Assembly (NCBI GenBank): GCA_964348615.1
Contig: CAYGDE010000024.1
Span: 1-10,434 of the forward strand
DNA: 10,434 bases
Direction: 5' to 3'
Origin: DATIHT01 sp964348615
Lineage (GTDB): Bacteria > Patescibacteriota > Microgenomatia > Curtissbacterales > GWA2-41-24
Shown here: positions 1 to 6,320 of the stretch, piece after piece
Layout of the letters: every line of letters starts with the position of its first letter
How positions within the stretch are numbered: the first letter of the stretch is position 1
Notes under the pieces: generated by a model
Seen by the model: the letters and a program-made list of their open reading frames with translations, nothing else
The model's database searches: none
What the model was told of the DNA's origin: nothing
Position numbers and translations under genes: made by a program

Positions 1-146
1 CTATATCACCCTATTCACTCTCCTACTTCTCTATCCTCTATTTTTTTAGATATTTTTTGAAGCTAAATCGAAGCTAAACATAATTCATAATTTAATATAC
101 AAAGTGAACTAATCTTCCTCTCCCCCTAAAATAACTATAGGTTTTA

Positions 147-950
147 TTATCCACCCCATCCTGTTGATATTATAATAACAATAAACACGACCAGAGTAAT
201 TGCCAAATGCTCAACAACTACCCTCCCTTTTAATTTATCTTCAAAGTGCAATGACGATAGCCCAAGTAGCGCATACATAATAGTACAGATGGCCAAAGCT
301 CCATTTATCGGTGCAATTGGCCAAAAAGACAAAATCAGCGCTGCCTGGGAAGTTAAAATCCCAAGCGTAAATGCGAAGTTAAAAACTTTCCTGCTTATAA
401 AATTTTCGAGCTCATAAGACCACAAACCTACCAAATAAAGTGGCATTGAAATTAAAAAAATGCACAAAGTCACCAAGAAAAATGGCCAGTGTAAAGAAAA
501 TAGTACATTAGAAAGAAAAAACGTCGCAATTAAAGAAAACAGCAATCCAACTGCATGCGCTGCTCTCAGAAGCGCAATTGTTCTAATTGCAGCAATGTTG
601 TAAATGTTGGAAGTTAACATCAAAAGATAAACCGAAATGCCAAAAAGCATCGCAAATGGCAACCTTGTTAGCCATCTAACCGGCAAAAGCAAATAAAACA
701 ACGAGGCACCAGCAACAAAATAAACGGGTAAAAGTAGCAAAAGAAAATATTTAACTCCTGCAAGCTCTCCCCAAAGTGCGAATGTAGACAAAAAAATAGT
801 GGCAAGAACCAACACCCCCATTGTTTGATATCTCAAAGATTCAGAAACTGTCTGGGTTAGAACCAAAATAAAAGTTAATACAAAAGTCATAAAAATTAAC
901 TTTTGGCGCTTTGTAAATTGGTAAGAAGTGATTTTTTTAAGTACTCTCAT
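147..950 (-). CDS. Multi-pass integral membrane protein of unknown function
   Basis: I do not recognise the family. The 267 residues are overwhelmingly hydrophobic, with about eight or nine likely membrane-spanning segments, roughly at residues 18-35, 42-60, 67-89, 97-114, 128-150, 155-176, 190-211, 214-233 and 246-264. The N-terminus is basic (RVLKK, then TKRQK) with no cleavable signal peptide, so it should sit in the cytoplasmic membrane. No catalytic or transport motif stands out. The ATG overlaps the ruvC stop by 4 bp (ATGA), so it is translationally coupled to ruvC and is the last gene of the five-gene operon. The coupling supports the start but says little about function. The 146 bp beyond its stop show no clear hairpin terminator. 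Confidence 0.85.
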   Translation of the reverse strand: MRVLKKITSYQFTKRQKLIFMTFVLTFILVLTQTVSESLRYQTMGVLVLATIFLSTFALWGELAGVKYFLLLLLPVYFVAGASLFYLLLPVRWLTRLPFAMLFGISVYLLMLTSNIYNIAAIRTIALLRAAHAVGLLFSLIATFFLSNVLFSLHWPFFLVTLCIFLISMPLYLVGLWSYELENFISRKVFNFAFTLGILTSQAALILSFWPIAPINGALAICTIMYALLGLSSLHFEDKLKGRVVVEHLAITLVVFIVIIISTGWGG

Positions 951-1537
951 TTCCCTTTTTTCGCCTTGGGCTTTGTAGCTTTTTTCGTTTTTACCACTTT
1001 TGATAAATCGTCTCCATTATTAACCTTAATCACATGGCATATAGCAACCGCAAGCGCATCGGCAGCATCATCTACATATGCGGTCTTCCCCAAACCCCGA
1101 ACAACCATTAACGCCTTTGTTAATTCCATTCCTCCCAAATATTTCATCACCGTCTTTTGAATTTCTTTCTTATCTGATTTCCCGCTTCCCGTCAAAACAT
1201 TCTTTACATGAAGCCCTTGATATTCAAAAACCGGTATCCTATAGCCTGCTGCTGCGGAGAGGACTACTCCCCTTGCCTGCCCAACTGTCATTGCCGTTCT
1301 GGAATTTATTCCAAAAAACAATTGCTCCACAACAACACAATCAGGTTTATGCTGTTTTAACAAAATTTTCAGTTCATTTTGAATACTAAAAAGCCTCAGA
1401 GGCATTTCATGTTCTTTTGGGGTTACAATACAACCATATTCTATAAATTCAAAACCATTCCCACGGCGGTTTATATCCGATCTTATTACCCCATAGCCTG
1501 TAGTTGCAGTGCCAGGATCAATACCAAAAATTATCAT
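947..1537 (-). CDS. ruvC: Crossover junction endodeoxyribonuclease RuvC
   Basis: RuvC is the Holliday junction resolvase: a homodimer that makes symmetric nicks in four-way DNA junctions during recombination and repair, acting with RuvAB. The 196-residue protein has the RNase H-like fold motifs: FGIDPGTATTGYG at the N-terminus with catalytic D7, VVVEQLFFGIN with E71, and DDAADALA with D157 and D160, so the four acidic residues are all present. Length is slightly above the usual 160-180 because of a lysine-rich tail (last ~15 residues), which may add non-specific DNA binding. It starts 11 bp after the citryl-CoA lyase stop and overlaps the next gene by 4 bp. ruvA and ruvB are not adjacent in this window; ruvC instead shares an operon with citrate-cleavage genes. 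The identification is firm. Confidence 0.97.
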   Translation of the reverse strand: MIIFGIDPGTATTGYGVIRSDINRRGNGFEFIEYGCIVTPKEHEMPLRLFSIQNELKILLKQHKPDCVVVEQLFFGINSRTAMTVGQARGVVLSAAAGYRIPVFEYQGLHVKNVLTGSGKSDKKEIQKTVMKYLGGMELTKALMVVRGLGKTAYVDDAADALAVAICHVIKVNNGDDLSKVVKTKKATKPKAKKGK

Positions 1538-1548
1538 AAATTGAAAAT

Positions 1549-2280
1549 TTACTTTTGCGGTCGCGGCCCATCATATTCTACTTCATCTTCAGAAAGCCTT
1601 CTTACCGGTTTTTCGCGCAGAGCCTCTTCCACAACATGGGCAACCAAACCAGGTACTCTTGCAATAATAAAAACACCCTTCCCTACTTTGGGATTAAAAT
1701 CCATCTCTAAAAGCAAAGCGGCAATAATCCCGTCTATGTTCAAAGGCAACTTTTTACCTTTTGAAATTTCCTGTTCAACCTCTTGGGCAAATTTCACATA
1801 CTTACCATAAAATCCATAATCCTTTGCCAGTTCAATTAATCTAACAGTCCTTGGATCTTCCTCGTATAATCTATGGCCAAATCCCGAAACGCGCTTGCCA
1901 CTTTTTGCAAAATCCTGTGATAAAATTTTTGCGCCAAGAGGTTGATACTTTTTAAAAGTATTCATAGTGTCTTCAATCGCACCACCATGGAATTCTCCAA
2001 ACGCCAAAACCCCTCCGGCAACTGCTGCTTGTACCGGCGAGCCGCTTGCGTAAATATTTCTGGCAGCAACAACCGAAGCCGGTTCAACTCCATGGTCAAT
2101 AGAAATCACAAAAATTGCATTTAGCATCTTTTCAGAAGCCTCGTCTGGCATCTCGCCTTTTAAAATTAAATAGATTGCCTTAGCAAAAGAGGCATCGCCC
2201 GCAAGTTTGGTTAAATCGAAACCATAAATATGCGGTTTCCCATCAACGTGGGTGGAAATTGCAGTTCTGTATTTAGCCAT
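1549..2280 (-). CDS. ccl: Citryl-CoA lyase (citrate synthase-like), stand-alone Ccl
   Basis: Expected to split (3S)-citryl-CoA into acetyl-CoA and oxaloacetate, the second half of ATP-citrate lyase. At 243 residues it is much shorter than citrate synthase (about 370-430) but matches free-standing citryl-CoA lyases. Citrate-synthase landmarks are in order: SIDHGVEPAS (H63, oxaloacetate-site type), GEFHGGAIED (H98), SGFGHRLYEEDPRT (H136, R137) and NIDGIIAALL (D183). H98, H136 and D183 match the citrate synthase catalytic triad. It lies 22 bp after the alpha subunit gene, in the order beta-alpha-lyase. In two-subunit ATP-citrate lyase this domain is fused to the alpha part; here it is separate. 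A TATAAT lies at 2295-2290, 9 nt before the ATG, but without a good -35, so an internal promoter is only possible. A minimal citrate synthase working in the condensing direction is the main alternative. Confidence 0.9.
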   Translation of the reverse strand: MAKYRTAISTHVDGKPHIYGFDLTKLAGDASFAKAIYLILKGEMPDEASEKMLNAIFVISIDHGVEPASVVAARNIYASGSPVQAAVAGGVLAFGEFHGGAIEDTMNTFKKYQPLGAKILSQDFAKSGKRVSGFGHRLYEEDPRTVRLIELAKDYGFYGKYVKFAQEVEQEISKGKKLPLNIDGIIAALLLEMDFNPKVGKGVFIIARVPGLVAHVVEEALREKPVRRLSEDEVEYDGPRPQK

Positions 2281-2302
2281 TTGTTAAAAATTATACACCA
2301 AT

Positions 2303-3199
2303 TCAGTCTTTAAGGCTCTTTTTGACAAGGACCGGTATATCTTCAAAATTCTCGGCAACTAAAACTCCAGCGTCTCTTAAAACCTTAATCTTTTCCTCCA
2401 TAGTTGCATCCAGACCAACAATTGCACCAGCATGGCCAAGTGCTGTGTCTTTGGGTAATTTTTCGGCAAATTTCCCTGCCATAAATACAATTAATGGTTT
2501 CGTAAACTTCTTCTTTTCAACAAGCTTTGCTGCTTCCACCTCAGCACTTCCCCCTACCTCGCCAAAAGCAATAACAACTTTGGTCTGGTCGTCATCTTCA
2601 AACATTGCCAAAGCATCAGAAAAGGTTGTCCCCACAAGTAAATCTCCACCAATACCTACAACTGTCGATTCTCCCAAACCGGCACTTGTTATTAAATTCC
2701 CTAACTCACTACACATCCCTCCGGATTTAGAAATCACCCCAACATTGCCCCTTTTAAAAACGTTTTGAGGGTTTGGCCCACCAACAGAACCGATCTTTCC
2801 TTCTCCCGGTGAAATCACACCAACAGAATTTGGACCCAAAACAGAAACGCCATTTTTGTTTGCGGAAAATAAAATTCGGCTAACATCTAAAATCGGCACA
2901 TTTTCTGCAAATATATGCAGCATTGGAACTTTCGCTTCAATTGCTTCCATTGCAGCACCAAAAACTAAAAGCGGCGGCACATAGACCATCGAAACATCCA
3001 CACCTCCCAATTTAGAAACAGCTTCAAAAACAGAATCAAAAACCGGCAAGCCATCCACTTCTTGTCCTCCTTTTCCAGGAGTAACCCCTCCCACAACATT
3101 TCCACCATAAGCCAAAATCTCCGCACACGCTTGCCTCCCCTGCTTTCCGGTAATTCCTTGGATTAATATCTTGGTATTTTTATTAACAATAATCGCCAT
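2303..3199 (-). CDS. Citryl-CoA synthetase / ATP-citrate lyase alpha (SucD-like) subunit
   Basis: This subunit binds CoA and carries the phospho-histidine that passes phosphate from ATP to citrate. It is 298 residues, the size of SucD. Visible features are a Rossmann-type CoA-binding start (ILIQGITGKQGRQ, residues 11-23), LGPNSVGVISPGEGKIG (121-137), the SKSGGMCSEL loop (158-167), GIGGD (182-186), GEVGG (213-217) and GHAGAI (255-260) with H256 as the expected phosphorylated histidine. SGGM in the 158-167 loop is typical of ATP-citrate lyase and CcsB proteins, where succinyl-CoA synthetases usually have SGTL. This, together with the neighbouring lyase, argues for citrate rather than succinate. 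It begins 1 nt after the beta subunit stop, so production of the two subunits is coupled. CcsB of the Aquificales-type enzyme is the closest described counterpart. Confidence 0.92.
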   Translation of the reverse strand: MAIIVNKNTKILIQGITGKQGRQACAEILAYGGNVVGGVTPGKGGQEVDGLPVFDSVFEAVSKLGGVDVSMVYVPPLLVFGAAMEAIEAKVPMLHIFAENVPILDVSRILFSANKNGVSVLGPNSVGVISPGEGKIGSVGGPNPQNVFKRGNVGVISKSGGMCSELGNLITSAGLGESTVVGIGGDLLVGTTFSDALAMFEDDDQTKVVIAFGEVGGSAEVEAAKLVEKKKFTKPLIVFMAGKFAEKLPKDTALGHAGAIVGLDATMEEKIKVLRDAGVLVAENFEDIPVLVKKSLKD

Positions 3200-3200
3200 C

Positions 3201-3461
3201 TTATTTTTTTCTGGTCTCTGATAACTGGTCTCTCTTATTCGTAGAAAAGCTCTGCTTATACTGCATCGACAGCTCGACCATCTTTTGGCAGGCTACCGAA
3301 ATTGGTGTTTCGGGTCCAAACAAATGAATATCAAACTTTTCTTTTTTGGCAAATTCACCAATCATCTCATAAGCCTCCTCAAGCCTTGGCCCACCCCTTC
3401 TTATTACAATGGGATAATTAGGTTTAGGTTTAACTTTTTTCAAGCCGTCAACAAAACCCAA
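3201..3461 (-). CDS. C-terminal part of the ATP-citrate lyase beta subunit (not a separate gene)
   Basis: Left of the gap, an 86-codon open frame beginning at a TTG could be called as an independent small gene. It is the 3' end of the beta subunit: the TTG is an internal leucine codon (joined codon 321), preceded in the same frame by codons for IFETL that continue the upstream half. It carries the ATP-citrate lyase signature RRGGP (fragment residues 21-25) and FGPET (48-52). The last ~15 residues (STNKRDQLSETRKK) are polar, look like an extra tail, and contain a 9-bp repeated stretch (3211-3219 and 3225-3233). The stop lies 1 nt before the alpha subunit ATG. Confidence 0.85.
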   Translation of the reverse strand: MGFVDGLKKVKPKPNYPIVIRRGGPRLEEAYEMIGEFAKKEKFDIHLFGPETPISVACQKMVELSMQYKQSFSTNKRDQLSETRKK

Positions 3462-4576
3462 TAAAGTCTCAAAAATGTCGGTAAAATTGGCAACAGCACC
3501 AGCAACTAAACATCCACTAAGCCNNNNNNNNNNNNNNNNNNNNNNNNNNNNNNNNNNNNNNNNNNNNNNNNNNNNNNNNNNNNNNNNNNNNNNNNNNNNN
3601 NNNNNNNNNNNNNNNNNNNNNNNTCAAAAATGTCGGTAAAATTGGCAACAGCACCAGCAACTAAACATCCACTAAGCCCAGCCCTTGAAAGTGCAATTTC
3701 TGTTAATTTTTCCACCTTTTCTCTTGGCGGATTGCCAGAATATTCTGTGTAGTTGGCTGGCATTCCTCCATTTTCAAACAAGGCATCCATAACCAGTAGG
3801 CTTGCCCCTCCACCAGAAGCTAAAATTGCAATGTCACCATCAAATTCTATAAACCTAGACCCGGCAGTTCCCCTATAATCATTCTCGTCGATCTCGCGTG
3901 CTTTGAGTTCTCGCTCTGTTGGAATTGCACCGGCTGCGCCCTTTTGCAAAACATCCAAATCTTTATGTCTGGAAAGACCCGCATCATCAAGAATCACTTT
4001 TGCATCCAGTGCAACATAATCACCTAGTTTGGTTACTGCCAGCGGATTAACTTCAATCAGCCTACAATCATACTTGGAAAAAGCGTCCCAAAGCCTCATT
4101 GCAAATTCTACAGGAATATCCTTGCCTATAAGTTCTTTCTCGTCTGGCCCAAAAAACGGATCAATATCGACCCGGACAATATCACCATTATCAACTTCTT
4201 CAATACCGATTCCACCTTTTTTCGAAAACATTAAAAAAGGAATTTTCAAAGTTGTATCGTAAGTAATGGAAATATAGTTCTCGTTTGCAATGTCGACAAA
4301 GCTGCAAAGCTCAATAAATCTAATTTGTTCTCCTAAAAATTCCTTACCAAAAAATTCTTTGCAAAAATCCGTGAGCTCTTTTTCGTTTTTGCAAACTTTC
4401 ACCCCGCCATTTTTACCCCGTTTTCCGGAAAGGACTTGCAACTTTGCAACCATAGGAAACCCTATGCGTTTTACTGCTAAATCAACCTCATCTAAATTGG
4501 AAACCACAACAAAAAACGGGCTGGCTATTCCCGCTTTTTTAAAAATTTTGTGACCTTCAAACTCGTAAAGCTTCAC
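3201..4576 (-). CDS. Citryl-CoA synthetase / ATP-citrate lyase beta (ATP-grasp) subunit, interrupted by assembly gap
   Basis: Binds ATP and, with the alpha subunit, forms citryl-CoA from citrate, ATP and CoA. As written the gene contains 100 Ns and a duplicated 55-bp flank; removing positions 3469-3623 joins both halves in frame to 406 residues. The N-terminus is a SucC-like ATP-grasp domain (LYEFEGHKIFKKAGI, then AKLQVLSGKRGKNGG; RLIEVNPLAV further on). The second half is of ATP-citrate lyase type: GGGASLLVMDALFENGG, ANYTEYSGNPP, VANFTDIF and, past the gap, IRRGGP (joined residues 340-345) and FGPET (368-372). RRGGP is a hallmark of this family and absent from succinyl-CoA synthetase beta. 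The start is GTG at 4576, where family homology begins; there is no in-frame ATG just upstream. A -10-like TAGAAT ends 7 nt before it, suggesting a leaderless message. It is the first gene of the operon. Confidence 0.88.
3469..3678. repeat. 55-bp identical direct duplication flanking the N gap (assembly artefact)
   Basis: Positions 3469-3523 and 3624-3678 are identical base for base, starting tcaaaaatgtcgg and ending catccactaagcc. The copies abut the Ns on both sides, as expected when two contigs sharing a terminal k-mer overlap are scaffolded without merging. 55 is a common de Bruijn k-mer length. It is not a biological repeat. Confidence 0.93.
3524..3623. other. Scaffold gap of exactly 100 N, probably of zero real length
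   Basis: Exactly 100 Ns is the usual placeholder for a gap of unknown size. Both sides carry the same 55 bases, so the two contigs almost certainly overlap and no sequence is missing. Deleting 155 bp (one repeat copy plus the Ns) restores the reading frame: 4576-155-3461 = 960, a multiple of 3. Confidence 0.95.
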
Positions 4577-4600
4577 AATGCAAATTCTATCATGTAGAAT
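4572..4600 (+). promoter_or_regulatory. Putative promoter of the GNAT gene
   Basis: TTCACA (4572-4577, 5 of 6 to TTGACA), a 17-bp spacer, then TAGAAT (4595-4600, 5 of 6 to TATAAT). The start ATG is at 4607, only 6 nt after the -10, so transcription would begin at or very near the ATG (leaderless). No Shine-Dalgarno is present. The -35 overlaps the GTG start of the divergent operon. Confidence 0.6.
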
Positions 4601-4601
4601 T
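4583..4601. promoter_or_regulatory. Palindrome shared by divergent promoters of the citrate-lyase operon and GNAT gene
   Basis: The arms AATTCTA (4583-4589) and TAGAATT (4595-4601) are perfect inverted copies around TCATG. Each arm contains a TAGAAT -10-like hexamer pointing outward, one per strand. The whole intergenic space is only 30 bp (4577-4606). The palindrome could be simply two divergent -10 elements, or also an operator for joint control. Confidence 0.55.
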
Positions 4602-4613
4602 CAACTATGGAAA
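4584..4613 (-). promoter_or_regulatory. Putative promoter of the citrate-lyase operon
   Basis: Reading the minus strand: TTTCCA (4613-4608, 4 of 6), an 18-bp spacer, then TAGAAT (4589-4584, 5 of 6). The GTG start at 4576 follows after 7 nt, again pointing to a leaderless message. The -35 lies inside the first codons of the GNAT gene. Confidence 0.5.
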
Positions 4614-5032
4614 TATCAACGGCAACATTAAACGATATAGATGAAATTATCCCCCTGCAATCCCAAATCTATAGGGTCGACTCATCGCCGGAAAACGTCA
4701 AGCAAACTATCGAAGAATTAATAAATTCTAACTATTGTGACATTTTTGTTGCAAGAAAAAACGGTAATGTAGTAGGCTCTGGCCTAATTTTTTACCTCAA
4801 AAACCCAGGCCACAAAACACCCTTTGCTTACCTTGAAGGGATAGTTGTAGATGACAAACAAAGAGGCAAAGGATTAGGCACTGCACTTGCAAAATTTGCA
4901 ATAGAACTTGCCAGAAAGAAAAACTGCTACAAAGTCATTTTTACATCTGGCTTAGACCGTCAAGATGTTCACAAATTCTACAAAAATCTAGGCTTCAAAA
5001 AATGGGGGTTGGAATTTAGGATGGATCTCTGA
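4607..5032 (+). CDS. GNAT-family N-acetyltransferase
   Basis: Predicted to transfer an acetyl group from acetyl-CoA to an amine; the substrate cannot be read from sequence. The 141-residue protein is a single complete GNAT domain: an N-terminal strand and helix (ISTATLNDIDEIIPLQ), the central strands (FVARKNGNVVGSGLIFY), motif A at residues 80-94 (VVDDKQRGKGLGTAL, with the pyrophosphate-binding Q85-R86-x-G87-x-G89 pattern), and motif B near the end (VHKFYKNLGFKK). The ATG is preceded by a promoter rather than a ribosome binding site. The gene is divergent from, and shares its promoter region with, the operon producing acetyl-CoA from citrate, which is suggestive but not evidence of a functional link. 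Its 3' end overlaps the convergent gene by 17 bp. Confidence 0.93.
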   Translation: MEISTATLNDIDEIIPLQSQIYRVDSSPENVKQTIEELINSNYCDIFVARKNGNVVGSGLIFYLKNPGHKTPFAYLEGIVVDDKQRGKGLGTALAKFAIELARKKNCYKVIFTSGLDRQDVHKFYKNLGFKKWGLEFRMDL

Positions 5033-5807
5033 GAGAGACTAAGAAATTTCCCTCAAAAACCCCAATAGGCCACAAACCCTTCTTGTGCAATTCCACAAGG
5101 GGTTTAAAAGGATTTTCCTCGAAACCTTTTTGTGTCATTATATCTTCAAGTACTATCCATTGTGCGCATCTTAAAAAATCAAACTGAATATCAAGACCCC
5201 TTTGCCCTTCTATTTTTGGAACCATATTTAAAACAGCAACCATTGCCATATGTCCACCAAGTTCCCGAACAAAATCAGAAGTTGAAATCGTCTGTGACAT
5301 TCTTTGAGCCATATCTACCCTGGAATTTTCTCTTGCATAATTATTCCAAGTTGCAGACAAAGCAGTTGGTAGATCACTCACAACCTTAATCGGAATAACT
5401 TCCGACTTGCTTGCCTTAAGATGTTCCTCAACAAGTCTCTCCATACTAGAAAACGCAATACCCGAAGTTTCCTGCCAGTTAATATTATTAGCCAGTGTTA
5501 AAAAAGCCGCTAGTTTTTCACCGTTTGGAGTCTGCAGTTTATTTGAAAATATTTCAGAAAACACTCTCTCTTGTAAGTGTTCTGGGTAGTGTTCTCTCAA
5601 CTGCCTTGCAACTCCCCTTACATCACCCATTTCAAACATTTTTGGAAGAATCTCGTCAGAAGGTAATACCTCGCAAACCGCTTCTGCCCCAAATTGTTTT
5701 AGGCGAGATTCCCAAAGACTACCATCCCTTTCAAGAATCCTCTGTCTACTTTGCGCAAGCTTTTCCATTCTTCGCGCATCCCTGTTATAAACCGGTCTGT
5801 CAACCAT
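5016..5807 (-). CDS. Hypothetical protein, mostly helical, 263 residues
   Basis: I do not recognise this protein. It has a very basic, charged N-terminus (residues 1-35, rich in R and K), then amphipathic segments that look mostly alpha-helical, with no signal peptide or membrane segment, so it is probably cytoplasmic. No nucleotide-binding or catalytic motif is evident. It is the third gene of the minus-strand group behind the ATPase/winged-helix regulator and begins 23 bp after the 161-residue gene, but it has its own likely promoter at 5844-5816 with TATAAT 8 nt before the ATG. Its last 17 bp overlap the end of the convergent GNAT gene. The long clean frame, promoter and packing support a real gene; function is unknown. 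Confidence 0.82.
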   Translation of the reverse strand: MVDRPVYNRDARRMEKLAQSRQRILERDGSLWESRLKQFGAEAVCEVLPSDEILPKMFEMGDVRGVARQLREHYPEHLQERVFSEIFSNKLQTPNGEKLAAFLTLANNINWQETSGIAFSSMERLVEEHLKASKSEVIPIKVVSDLPTALSATWNNYARENSRVDMAQRMSQTISTSDFVRELGGHMAMVAVLNMVPKIEGQRGLDIQFDFLRCAQWIVLEDIMTQKGFEENPFKPLVELHKKGLWPIGVFEGNFLVSLRDPS

Positions 5808-5815
5808 TAGGTGGA

Positions 5816-5844
5816 ATTATAAAATTGGAATTAATTATTAGCAA
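5816..5844 (-). promoter_or_regulatory. Putative leaderless promoter of the 263-residue gene
   Basis: On the minus strand TTGCTA (5844-5839, 4 of 6), a 17-bp spacer, and a perfect TATAAT (5821-5816). The ATG at 5807 lies 8 nt downstream, leaving room for only a base or two of leader. The -35 and part of the spacer lie within the 3' end of the upstream gene. No Shine-Dalgarno is seen. Confidence 0.6.
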
Positions 5845-6316
5845 GCATATTCCCGCCAACCTCATGTCCCGCAATCCCAAGCCCACTCATTTCTAAATCC
5901 CTTAAAACAACATTGCCAGCCTGAGCAACTAGCCTATCTTCAGGCATAGTAAGATCAACCAGAAATTGTGGAGCAAAAAGTGTACTGGAATCTGCTCTTA
6001 AATGCAGCTTATGAGCCCCTGGATCATCATTCAAATTAAAAAAGTTACAAGCTATAACAAGCTCAACAAAACCACCTGTGTCACAAAGAACCATTATTGC
6101 AGGGGTCGGCTCTTCCTTATCATATAAAAAACCAATCAATCTTTGTCTTTGGGAAGAAACATCGAAAATAGCTTTTTCGAGTTTAGTAGTTTTTTGGAAA
6201 AATGCGGCAAAAACCTCGGCAAATTGGTTTTGGGTACGAATATGTTCGAAAACGCTCAGCGGGGTTTGCAAATTGCCGTTTTCGTCTGCATTTAAATCAG
6301 CATACTCAGAGCTCAT
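5831..6316 (-). CDS. Hypothetical protein, 161 residues, downstream of ATPase/winged-helix regulator
   Basis: Family not recognised. It is acidic, with an N-terminal polar stretch (about residues 1-20), a helical segment (21-50), then alternating hydrophobic strands (RLIGFLYDKE, AIMVLCDTGGFVELVIAC, LHLRADSSTLFAPQFLVDL), which suggests a small beta-rich domain, and a glycine-rich tail (LGIAGHEVGGNML). There is no signal peptide, membrane helix or catalytic motif. The ATG is 4 nt beyond the regulator stop, so it is almost certainly co-transcribed and probably translationally coupled with it. That suggests it is a partner, sensor or effector of the regulator, which is inference from position only. 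Confidence 0.82.
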   Translation of the reverse strand: MSSEYADLNADENGNLQTPLSVFEHIRTQNQFAEVFAAFFQKTTKLEKAIFDVSSQRQRLIGFLYDKEEPTPAIMVLCDTGGFVELVIACNFFNLNDDPGAHKLHLRADSSTLFAPQFLVDLTMPEDRLVAQAGNVVLRDLEMSGLGIAGHEVGGNMLANN

Positions 6317-6320
6317 TTAT

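Noticed and set aside
41..58. T-rich runs suggesting a rho-independent terminator near the left end
   Set aside because: No GC-containing hairpin precedes the T runs on either strand.
59..78. 9-bp repeat gaagctaaa (59-67 and 70-78) in the left-end intergenic region
   Set aside because: Only two copies in low-complexity AT-rich DNA, with no adjoining promoter or hairpin to give it meaning.
2290..2318. Internal promoter before the citryl-CoA lyase gene
   Set aside because: TATAAT is present 9 nt before the ATG but no acceptable -35 is found at 16-18 bp, and the gene is tightly packed in an operon.
3211..3233. 9-bp repeat ctggtctct at 3211-3219 and 3225-3233
   Set aside because: It lies in the polar C-terminal tail of the beta subunit, is short, and has no further copies nearby; most likely a minor local duplication.
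3201..3461. Independent small gene of 86 codons with a TTG start
   Set aside because: It continues the reading frame of the ATP-citrate lyase beta subunit once the duplicated flank is collapsed, and it holds that family's RRGGP and FGPET motifs.
3469..3678. Biological direct repeat or attachment site of 55 bp
   Set aside because: The copies abut exactly 100 Ns and the gene is only intact with a single copy, so this is contig overlap, not a repeat.
1549..4576. Succinyl-CoA synthetase plus citrate synthase of an ordinary TCA cycle
   Set aside because: Beta subunit RRGGP/ANYTEYSG and alpha subunit SGGM are of ATP-citrate lyase type, and the citrate-synthase-like protein is far too short for a normal citrate synthase.
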